The position numbers and the translations under genes are program-made. DNA of 64,000 nt. Source: Leucobacter chromiisoli (lineage in GTDB: Bacteria > Actinomycetota > Actinomycetes > Actinomycetales > Microbacteriaceae). The stretch's first letter is position 1; each line of letters starts with the position of its first letter. Positions 32,451-39,761 of the stretch are shown here, piece by piece. The notes below the pieces were generated by a model. It was not told the origin of the DNA. It was given only the letters and a program-made list of their open reading frames with translations, and searched no databases. The DNA lies in NCBI RefSeq assembly GCF_016522505.1, contig NZ_JAEHOH010000001.1:1-64000 (forward strand), given 5' to 3'.

Positions 32451-34540
32451 CGCAGGAAGGCCGCCGCGACGCCCGCGTCGACCGGCACGTGCAGGCCGGT
32501 CGTGTGGCTGAGCTCGGGGCCGGTCAGCACGAACACCGCGTTCGCGACGTTCTCGGGCAGCACCTCGCGCTTCAGGATCGTGCGCTGGGCGTAGAACTTG
32601 CCGAGATCCTGCTCCTCGATGCCGTAGGTCTTGGCGCGGTTGGCGCCCCAGCCCGAGGCGAAGATGCCGGATCCCCGCACGACGCCGTCGGGGTTCACGC
32701 CGTTGACGCGGATCCCGTGCTCGCCGAGTTCGACGGCGAGCAGCCGCACCTGGTGCGCCTGGTCGGCCTTGGTCGCCGAGTAGGCGATGTTGTTCGGGCC
32801 CGCGAACACGCTGTTCTTCGAGGAGATGTAGACGATGTCGCCGCCCAGGCCCTGCTCGATCATGACGCGCGCGGTGGCCTGGGAGACGAGGAAGGATCCC
32901 TTCGCCATCACGTCGTGCTGCAGATCCCAGTCGGCCTCGGTGGTCTCGAGCAGCGGTTTCGACAGCGAGAGGCCGGCGTTGTTGACGATGAGGTCGAGGC
33001 CGCCGAAGGCGAGCACCGCCTCGTCGACGGCGCGGCGCACGGCCTCCGCGTCGGTGACGTTCGCCTGCACGCCGATCGCGACGTCGGAGCTGCCGAGCTC
33101 GGCCGCGGCGGCCCGCGCCTTCTCGAGGTCGAGGTCGGCGATGACCACGCACGCGCCCTCGGCCGCCAGGCGGGTCGCGATGGCCTTGCCGATGCCCGAG
33201 GCGGCGCCGGTGACGAGCGCGACGCGCGTGGCGTGGGTCTTGGGCTTCGGCATGCGCTGCAGCTTCGCCTCCTCGAGCGCCCAGTACTCGATGCGGAACT
33301 TCTCCTCGTCGGAGATCGGGGCGTAGCTCGAGAGCGCCTCGGCGCCGCGCATCACGTTGATCGCGTTGATGTAGAACTCGCCGGCGACGCGGGCGGTCTG
33401 CTTGTCCTTGCCGAAGCTGAACATGCCGACGCCGGGCACGAGCACGATCGCCGGATCGGCTCCGCGCATGGCGGGGCTCGCCTCGTCGGCGTGGGCGTCG
33501 TAGTACGCCGCGTAGTCGGCGCGATAGGCCTCGTGCAGTTCGCGCAGTCGGGCGATGCAGTCCTCGACGGGGGCGTCGGCCGGCAGATCGAGCACGAGCG
33601 GCTTCACCTTGGTGCGCAGGAAGTGGTCGGGGCAGCTGGTGCCGAGGGCGGCGAGGGGCTGCAGCTTCTCGTGGGCGCAGAACTCGAGCACGGCCGCGTC
33701 GTCGGTGAAGTGGCCGACCTGCGGGCGATCCTGCGAGGCGATGCCGCGGATCGTCGGCGCGAGCGCCGCGGCCTTGGCGCGCCGCTCGGCCTCGGGCAGC
33801 GCCTCGAAACCGGCGACGGCCGCGCCGAAGGGGTCGGCCTTGCCGTGCTGCTCGATGTACTTCGCGGCGGTGTCGATGATCCAGAGCGAGTTCTGCTCGG
33901 ACTCCTCGGAGGTCTCGCCCCACGCGGTGATGCCGTGGCCGCCGAGGATGCAGCCGACGGCCTGCGGGTTGTCGCGCTTGATGTCGCGGATGTCGAGGCC
34001 GAGCTGGAAGCCGGGTCGGCGCCAGGGCACCCAGACCACCTGGTCGCCGAAGATCTTCCGGGTGAGATCCTCGCCGTCGGCGGCGGTCGCGATCGCGATG
34101 CCGGAGTCGGGGTGCAGGTGGTCGACGTGGTCGGCCTCGACGAGCCCGTGCATGGCGGTGTCGATCGAGGGGGCCGCGCCGCCGGTGCCGTGCAGGGTGT
34201 AGCTCATGGCCTCGACCATCTCGTCCTCGCGCTCGACGCCCGGGTAGACGTCGACCAGGGCGCGCAGGCGATCGAGGCGGAGCGCCGCGAGGCCCTGCTC
34301 GGTGAGGGTGCCGAGGTCGCCGCCCGACCCTTTGACCCAGAGCAGCTCGACCTCGTCGCCGGTGACGGGATCGGCCGCGGTGCCCTTCGCCGAGGTGTTG
34401 CCGCCCGCGTAGTTGGTGTTGCGGGGGTCGGAGCCGAGGCGGTTCGAGCGGGCGATGAGCGCCGCGGCTGCGGGGTGGGTGCCGGGGGTGCCGGGGTCGG
34501 CGGTGGTGCTCGAGTCGGGGGCGCTGGGTGCGTTCGTCAT
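32447..34540 (-). CDS. Bifunctional rhamnulose-1-phosphate aldolase / lactaldehyde-type dehydrogenase
   Basis: A 697-residue fusion. The N-terminal class II aldolase/adducin domain (about 30-430) contains GGNTSAKGT, WVKGSGGDLGTL, the metal-site HLHPDS and GGHGITAWGET; the C-terminal SDR domain (about 430-697) contains LVTGAASGIGKA, NNAGLSL and YSATKADQAH. This architecture is the RhaEW type, splitting rhamnulose-1-phosphate to DHAP and L-lactaldehyde and oxidising the lactaldehyde. Start with AGAAGG upstream. No rhamnose isomerase, mutarotase or transporter gene is adjacent. Confidence 0.92.
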   Translation of the reverse strand: MTNAPSAPDSSTTADPGTPGTHPAAAALIARSNRLGSDPRNTNYAGGNTSAKGTAADPVTGDEVELLWVKGSGGDLGTLTEQGLAALRLDRLRALVDVYPGVEREDEMVEAMSYTLHGTGGAAPSIDTAMHGLVEADHVDHLHPDSGIAIATAADGEDLTRKIFGDQVVWVPWRRPGFQLGLDIRDIKRDNPQAVGCILGGHGITAWGETSEESEQNSLWIIDTAAKYIEQHGKADPFGAAVAGFEALPEAERRAKAAALAPTIRGIASQDRPQVGHFTDDAAVLEFCAHEKLQPLAALGTSCPDHFLRTKVKPLVLDLPADAPVEDCIARLRELHEAYRADYAAYYDAHADEASPAMRGADPAIVLVPGVGMFSFGKDKQTARVAGEFYINAINVMRGAEALSSYAPISDEEKFRIEYWALEEAKLQRMPKPKTHATRVALVTGAASGIGKAIATRLAAEGACVVIADLDLEKARAAAAELGSSDVAIGVQANVTDAEAVRRAVDEAVLAFGGLDLIVNNAGLSLSKPLLETTEADWDLQHDVMAKGSFLVSQATARVMIEQGLGGDIVYISSKNSVFAGPNNIAYSATKADQAHQVRLLAVELGEHGIRVNGVNPDGVVRGSGIFASGWGANRAKTYGIEEQDLGKFYAQRTILKREVLPENVANAVFVLTGPELSHTTGLHVPVDAGVAAAFLR

Positions 34541-34581
34541 GGGGGCCTTCTGGTAGAGGGGCGTGATCCGGGAACACGGCC

Positions 34582-34610
34582 ACCATAACCCGGTGAGTTT
34601 CGTTCGTCAA
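34582..34610 (-). promoter_or_regulatory. Promoter of the rhamnose operon
   Basis: On the minus strand TTGACG (34610-34605), 17 bases, TATGGT (34587-34582): close to a consensus sigma70 promoter. Transcription would begin near 34575, 35 bases before the ATG. Confidence 0.75.
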
Positions 34611-34627
34611 TGAAATACTTTTGTTCG
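34598..34627. promoter_or_regulatory. Candidate operator for the DeoR-type regulator
   Basis: TTTCGTTCG (34598-34606) and TTTTGTTCG (34619-34627) are direct repeats 21 bases apart, on the same face of the helix, overlapping the -35 element. TTTC and GAAA half-sites also form inverted pairs here. Binding by the DeoR-family gene at 34803 is inferred. Confidence 0.5.
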
Positions 34628-34703
34628 AAAGCTTCGCGGCGGTGGATGCTGCCCGGGGCCCGCCCTACTGGGGGGTATGGGCCTTGGTAGAAACCGCGCC
34701 CGG

Positions 34704-34738
34704 GGTTTCGGTTCCTCCGACGGCAGATCCACCGTCGG
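34704..34738. repeat. Dispersed palindromic repeat, copy C
   Basis: GGTTTCGGTTCCTCCGACGG begins a 26-base stretch (34704-34729) identical to copy B except for one base. CCGACGG (34717-34723) and CCGTCGG (34732-34738) form its hairpin; the distal left arm seen in copies A and B is degenerate here. Lies upstream of the DeoR regulator. Confidence 0.65.
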
Positions 34739-34802
34739 GGAGCCGGAGGCGAATAGGCTGAGCGGCGATGGGGTGACGATGGGATCCAGGAACGGAGCGC
34801 TG

Positions 34803-35588
34803 ATGGCCGAGGGGGCGAACGGGAACCGGGGGGAGGAGATCCTCTCGGCGATCGAGGAGCACGGGGAGCTCTCGGTCGCCGCGCTCGCCGACCGCTTCGG
34901 GGTCTCCGAGGTGACGATCCGCAAGGATCTCGACCGGCTCGCCCGCCGCTCGCTCATCGAGCGCGTGCGCGGCGGCGCCCGCGTGCAGGCGGGCGCGGGG
35001 GAGGGCGCGTTCTCGGAGCGGCTCGGCCGCCACGCGACCGCGAAGCGCGCGATCGCGCGCCGGGCGTCCGAGCTCATCGGGCCGGGCGAGGTGGTGGCCC
35101 TCGACTCGTCGTCGACGAGCTACTTCCTGGCGCTCGAGCTGCTCGATCGTCCCGACCTCACCGTCGTCACGAGCTCGCTGCGGACGGCGCTGCTGCTCGC
35201 CGAGCAGTCGGAGCTCTCGATCTTCATGCTGGGGGGCGCCGTGCGCCGCACCTCGGGTGCGACGGTCGGCGCTCCCGACGATCTGCTGCGGGGGCTCGGC
35301 CGCATCGCGACGGCCTTCTTCGGCGCGACCACCATGTCGCCCGAGCGGGGGCTGCTCGAGCGGTCGGTCGCGGAGGCCGGGACGAAGCGTGCGATGGCCG
35401 CGGTGTCGGCGCAGGTCGTGGTGCTCTGCGACTCCTCCAAGCAGCAGGGCTTCGGCATGACGAGCGTCGTGCCGGCGCGCCGCATCGCCCGCATCGTGAC
35501 CGACTCGGGATTCGATCCTGACCTCGCGGCATCCTGGGAGGCCGCCGGCGTCGCGGTCGACCGCGTGGAGCTGACGCGCCGCGGCTGA
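34803..35588 (+). CDS. DeoR/GlpR-family transcriptional regulator
   Basis: A 261-residue regulator: N-terminal HTH (EEILSAIEEHGELSVAALADRFGVSEVTIRKDLDRLARRSLIERVRGGA, residues 11-60) and C-terminal sugar-phosphate-sensing domain (ALDSSSTSYFLALELL; LGGAVRRTSGATVGA; CDSSKQQGFG). ATG 34803 has GGAG six bases upstream; GTG 34773 or ATG 34779 are alternative starts. Divergent from the rhamnose operon across about 260 bases with a candidate operator, so it probably controls rhamnose use. Confidence 0.88.
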   Translation: MAEGANGNRGEEILSAIEEHGELSVAALADRFGVSEVTIRKDLDRLARRSLIERVRGGARVQAGAGEGAFSERLGRHATAKRAIARRASELIGPGEVVALDSSSTSYFLALELLDRPDLTVVTSSLRTALLLAEQSELSIFMLGGAVRRTSGATVGAPDDLLRGLGRIATAFFGATTMSPERGLLERSVAEAGTKRAMAAVSAQVVVLCDSSKQQGFGMTSVVPARRIARIVTDSGFDPDLAASWEAAGVAVDRVELTRRG

Positions 35589-35647
35589 GGCCCGCTGCGA
35601 CTGAGAGGCCCACCGTGGCTGAGAGGCGCGAGGGCCGCCGCGCGCCG

Positions 35648-35983
35648 TCACTCCCCGGTGAGGACCACCCTGTTGCCGTCGGGGTCGGCGAGCTGCAGGA
35701 TGCGCCGCCGGCCGCCGCCGGGCCGCGGGCCCTCGTGTCGGATGCCGGCACGGGCGGCCCGCTCCGCGGCCGCATCGAGATCGGCGACGTCGAGTACGAC
35801 GGTGGAGCCCCCGGCCCGGTCGGGCTCCGACCACACCTGCAGCCCGAAGGCGCGGTCGAGGTGCCACTCGATCAGGCCCGGCATGGGACGCGCGTCGGGT
35901 CCGCGCTCGAACAGGCGCGCGTACCACTGCTCGGCGCGGTCGAGGTCGGTGACGGTGCAGTTCGCGAGCATCCGATGGATCAT
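35648..35983 (-). CDS. VOC-superfamily (glyoxalase/bleomycin resistance-like) protein
   Basis: A 111-residue single-domain VOC protein: MIHRMLANCTVTDLDRAEQWYARLFERGPDARP is the typical first strand-helix, RILQLADPDGNRVVLTGE the typical end with the metal-binding region. Function unspecified; such proteins bind small molecules or isomerise them. ATG 35983 is chosen for its GGAGGAG site over a longer in-frame start. Leftward, convergent with the DeoR gene, 83 bases downstream of the TetR gene start direction. Confidence 0.82.
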   Translation of the reverse strand: MIHRMLANCTVTDLDRAEQWYARLFERGPDARPMPGLIEWHLDRAFGLQVWSEPDRAGGSTVVLDVADLDAAAERAARAGIRHEGPRPGGGRRRILQLADPDGNRVVLTGE

Positions 35984-36066
35984 GGTCGGCTCCTCCGCTG
36001 GTCGCCGCCGGGGATCGACGGACACCACGAGCCAATCACGGACGGCGGCGGAGGGGAAGCGGCCGC

Positions 36067-36723
36067 CTACGCCTCCTCCGTGATCGCGAAGATCAGCTCC
36101 GCGATCCGGTCGCCCAGCTCGTCGATGCCCTCCGGCGCGTCCCTGCCCGAGAGCGCCGAGATGCGCAGCGCTCGCTCGAACACACCGCCCAGGATCGGGA
36201 CGGCCCGCTCGACGGGGATCGTGAAGCGGCGCCCGGCGGCCCCCACGACCCCCTCGACCATCGAGGCGAGGCCGTTCTTCGACCGGGTGAGGAAGTCGGC
36301 GAAGCCGGGGGCGAGCGAGGGATCCCGCATCGCGAGCAGGAGGAACTCGGTCTCGAGTACGAACCAGACGGTCTCGGGATCGGTGGGCGCGAAGAACTCG
36401 GCGACGTACTCTGCGACCTCAGCCCGCTCGAGGCACCCCTCTCGATCCCGCAGCAGCGGGGTGAGCTCGGTCACGCGCTGTTCCAGCTCATCGGTGCGCT
36501 GCTCGTACTCGCGGGCGAGTGCCGCGAGGAACAGTTCCTCCTTGCTCGAGAAGTTCGAGTAGAAGGCACCGCGCGTGAAGCCCGCGCGGGTGCACACGGC
36601 CTCGACGGACGCGCCCTGGAGCCCCTCCTCGACGAAGACCTCGGCCGCCGCATCGAGCAGGCGGGCGCGGGTCTCCTGTCGGCGCGGGCTCGGCCGAGCC
36701 TCGGGGGGACGGGTGTCGGTCAT
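36067..36723 (-). CDS. TetR-family transcriptional regulator
   Basis: A 218-residue repressor. The HTH lies near residues 35-55 (GASVEAVCTRAGFTRGAFYSNFSSKEELF), followed by a helical ligand-binding domain. The start at 36723 has CATGAT six bases upstream, a possible leaderless -10. It is divergent from the MMPL-YhgE operon, and two near-identical palindromes lie in the 158-base gap, so it most likely represses that operon and itself. Inducer unknown. Confidence 0.9.
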   Translation of the reverse strand: MTDTRPPEARPSPRRQETRARLLDAAAEVFVEEGLQGASVEAVCTRAGFTRGAFYSNFSSKEELFLAALAREYEQRTDELEQRVTELTPLLRDREGCLERAEVAEYVAEFFAPTDPETVWFVLETEFLLLAMRDPSLAPGFADFLTRSKNGLASMVEGVVGAAGRRFTIPVERAVPILGGVFERALRISALSGRDAPEGIDELGDRIAELIFAITEEA

Positions 36724-36762
36724 CCCCTCATCATGCCACGTTCAGGCTGTTCGAAGCCGCTC

Positions 36763-36782
36763 TCGATACATTGGTGTATCGA
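36763..36782. promoter_or_regulatory. TetR operator, copy 1
   Basis: TCGATACATTGGTGTATCGA: perfect 8-bp arms around TTGG. Centre 22 bases from copy 2, two helical turns. Confidence 0.75.
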
Positions 36783-36784
36783 AG

Positions 36785-36804
36785 TCGATACGTTCGTGTA
36801 TCGA
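36785..36804. promoter_or_regulatory. TetR operator, copy 2
   Basis: TCGATACGTTCGTGTATCGA: same arms as copy 1 with one changed base. Lies 78 bases before the MMPL start. Confidence 0.75.
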
Positions 36805-36881
36805 GGTGGGATCGCAGTCCCCGCGTTCGCGGCCCCGCCCACGGACTCCACCTGCGCACGCCGTCCGATCGAAGGGATCGA

Positions 36882-39761
36882 ATGTCCACGCTGCTCTATG
36901 CCCTCGGCCGCTGGGCCACGAGGGCCCGCACGCTCGTGCTCATGATCTGGGTCGCGATCCTCGCGCTGCTCGGCGCCGGCGCGCTGCTCTGGGGGCAGGG
37001 GGCGAACGCCCCGATCACGATCCCGGGCACCGAGTCGCAGGCGGCGATCGACAGCCTGGGGCGCACCTTCCCCGAGGTGAGCGGCACGAGCGCCACGATC
37101 ATCGTGGTGGCTCCCGAGGGCGAGCGCGTCGACGGCGGCCCCTACGAGGGGCTCGTCGACGACGCGGCGGAGGAGCTCGAAGAGCTCGAGGCCGTCACCG
37201 CGGTGCAGACGCCCTTCAGCGAGCTCGCGAGCGGCGGCCTCTCCGACGACGGCCGCGCGGCCCTCCTCACGATCCAGCTCGAGGGCACGATGGACAGCGT
37301 GCCCGATTCCACCCTCGAGGGCATCGAGCGCGTCACGGACGAGCTGCAGGAGCGGCTGCCGAGCGGCGGGGAGGCCTCCTACGGCGGCGAGGCCTTCTCG
37401 GCCGAGGTGCCGGGCATCAGCCCGACCGAGGCCGTCGGCGTGGTCGTGGCCTTCATCGTGCTCGTCCTCACGCTGGGCTCGCTCATCGCCGCGGGCATGC
37501 CGCTGCTCATCGCCGTCATCGGCGTGGGCGTGTCGATCGCGGGCCTCTTCTTCGTCACGGCCTTCGTCGAGCTCACCTCGACGACGCCCATGCTCGCGCT
37601 CATGCTGGGGCTTGCGGTGGGCATCGACTACACCCTCTTCATCGTGAGCCGGCACCAGGAGCAGCTCCGCTCCGGTCTCGAGGTGCGCGAGTCGATCGCC
37701 CGGGCGACCGCCACGAGCGGATCGGCCGTGGTCTTCGCCGGTCTCACGGTGATCATCGCGCTGCTCGGTCTCTCGGTCGCCGGCATCCCCTTCCTCACCG
37801 CCCTCGGCGTCGCCGCCGCGGCCGCGGTGGGCATCGCCGTGCTCATCGCCGTGACGCTCACGCCCGCGGTGCTCGCCATGGCGGGCAGCAGGATCCTGCC
37901 CGCGAGGCAGCGGCGCGCGCTCGGGATCGCACCGGCCCCCGCATCGGCGGCGATCGCCGAGCCCGGAGACGGAACGGCCGTGTCGGCCGACTCGACGATC
38001 GTCGCCCCCTCGCGCGCGGAGCGGTTCTTCGGCCGGTGGGTCGGCCTCGCCACCGCGAAGCCGCTCGTCACGATCGTGTCGGTGCTCGTGCTGCTCGGCG
38101 TCGCCGCCGTGCCCGCGCTGCAGCTGCGGCTCGCCCTGCCGAACGCCACCTCTCTCGCCGTCGACGACCCGGCCCGCGTCACCTACGAGCTGACGGGAGA
38201 GCACTTCGGGGAGGGGGCGAACGGCCCGCTCCTGCTGACGGGCTCGATCATCACGAGCGAGGATCCGCTCGGCCTCATGGAGGATCTCGCCGACGAGGTC
38301 CGGGCGGTGCCCGGTGTCGCCGATGTGCCGCTCGCCACTCCCAACGCGGGCGCAGACACCGGCATCATCCAGGTGCAGCCCGAGGAGGGGCCGCACGCCG
38401 AGAGCACGGCGGAGCTCGTGCACGAGCTCCGGGACCGGCACGACGAGTGGGAGCGCGAGTACGGCGTCAGCCTCGCGGTGACGGGCTTCACGGCGGTCGG
38501 CATCGACGTCTCCGAGATGCTCATGCACGCCCTGCTGCCCTTCGGCGTGCTCGTCGTCGGGCTCTCGCTGATCCTGCTCGCGATGGTGTTCCGCTCGGTG
38601 TGGGTGCCCGTCAAGGCGACGCTCGGATTCCTGCTCTCGGTCGGCGCGGCGTTCGGAGCGGTCGTCGCCGTGTTCCAGTGGGGCTGGCTCGCCGATGCGC
38701 TGCACGTGAACTCGACGGGCCCGATCCTGAGCTTCATGCCGATCATCCTGATGGGCGTGCTGTTCGGCCTCGCCATGGACTACGAGGTGTTCCTCGTCTC
38801 GCGCATCCGCGAGGAGGTCGTGCACGGCGCCGACGCGCAGACCGCGATCCGTCGCGGCTTCGTCGGCTCGGCGAAGGTCGTGACCGCAGCGGCCGTCATC
38901 ATGTTCGCCGTCTTCGCCGCGTTCGTGCCCGAGGGCGACCCGAGCATCAAGGTCATCGCGCTGGGTCTCGCCGTCGGGGTGTTCGTGGACGCGTTCATCG
39001 TGCGCATGACGCTCGTGCCGGCGGTGCTCGCCCTGCTCGGGGACCGGGCGTGGCGGATGCCGCGGTGGCTCGACCGGATACTGCCCGCCTTCGACGTCGA
39101 GGGCGAGGGGCTCGCCCGCGAGCTGGCGCGCGCCTCCTGGCCCGAGGACCGGCCAGACGCGAGGATCGCGAGCGAGGGGCTCGTGCTCGCAGCCGCCGGT
39201 TCGCCCGGCGTGGGCGGCTCGCCCGGCACGGGCGGTCCTGACGGTCCGAGCGGCACGGAGATCCCGGACCTGCGCGTGGGGCCGGGTGAGGCCCTGCTGC
39301 TCGACCCGACCGACCCGGCGGCGCTGCCGCTCGCCGAGGCGCTGAGCGGACGCGGCGGCCTCCTCGCCGGGACCGCGAAGATCGTCGGCCTCCTGCTGCC
39401 CGAGCGCGCGGGCTCGCTGCGCGCCCGGTCGGCGTGGGCCGTCCCGATGACGCTGCGCGAGGCGCTGCGGGATCGTCCGTCGCTCCTCGTGCTCGACCTC
39501 CGCAGCGCGGGAGCCGCTCCCGAGTCGGCAGGCCTCGACTCGCAGCGCTCGGCGCTGGAGGCGCGGGCGGTGGAGGCGGCCCGGGGCGCGGCTCCAGCGG
39601 TGACGCTGGTCGTGATCGGCGCGCGCGAGCACGCCGAGCGGGTGCTGCCCGGCGGGCTCGTGCTGCGGAGCGCGGCTCCTCCCGAGCGCGCCGATCGGGG
39701 CGGCTGGCGCCCCGCGACCGAGACTCCGACCGAGACCGACGCGATGGGAGCGAACCGATGA
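36882..39761 (+). CDS. MMPL-family (RND-type) membrane transporter with C-terminal extension
   Basis: A 959-residue transporter with two MMPL repeats: each has a large extracytoplasmic loop (about 45-195 and 410-550) and a bundle of helices (about 200-370 and 555-725). Motifs GLAVGIDYTLFIVSRHQEQL and GLAMDYEVFLVSRIREE carry the intramembrane Asp-Tyr proton relay. Residues about 740-959 are a soluble extension; 795-935 resembles a degenerate ABC ATPase lacking Walker A. Start with GAAGGG. Coupled to the YhgE gene and controlled by TetR. Substrate unknown; lipids or drugs are usual. Confidence 0.9.
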   Translation: MSTLLYALGRWATRARTLVLMIWVAILALLGAGALLWGQGANAPITIPGTESQAAIDSLGRTFPEVSGTSATIIVVAPEGERVDGGPYEGLVDDAAEELEELEAVTAVQTPFSELASGGLSDDGRAALLTIQLEGTMDSVPDSTLEGIERVTDELQERLPSGGEASYGGEAFSAEVPGISPTEAVGVVVAFIVLVLTLGSLIAAGMPLLIAVIGVGVSIAGLFFVTAFVELTSTTPMLALMLGLAVGIDYTLFIVSRHQEQLRSGLEVRESIARATATSGSAVVFAGLTVIIALLGLSVAGIPFLTALGVAAAAAVGIAVLIAVTLTPAVLAMAGSRILPARQRRALGIAPAPASAAIAEPGDGTAVSADSTIVAPSRAERFFGRWVGLATAKPLVTIVSVLVLLGVAAVPALQLRLALPNATSLAVDDPARVTYELTGEHFGEGANGPLLLTGSIITSEDPLGLMEDLADEVRAVPGVADVPLATPNAGADTGIIQVQPEEGPHAESTAELVHELRDRHDEWEREYGVSLAVTGFTAVGIDVSEMLMHALLPFGVLVVGLSLILLAMVFRSVWVPVKATLGFLLSVGAAFGAVVAVFQWGWLADALHVNSTGPILSFMPIILMGVLFGLAMDYEVFLVSRIREEVVHGADAQTAIRRGFVGSAKVVTAAAVIMFAVFAAFVPEGDPSIKVIALGLAVGVFVDAFIVRMTLVPAVLALLGDRAWRMPRWLDRILPAFDVEGEGLARELARASWPEDRPDARIASEGLVLAAAGSPGVGGSPGTGGPDGPSGTEIPDLRVGPGEALLLDPTDPAALPLAEALSGRGGLLAGTAKIVGLLLPERAGSLRARSAWAVPMTLREALRDRPSLLVLDLRSAGAAPESAGLDSQRSALEARAVEAARGAAPAVTLVVIGAREHAERVLPGGLVLRSAAPPERADRGGWRPATETPTETDAMGANR

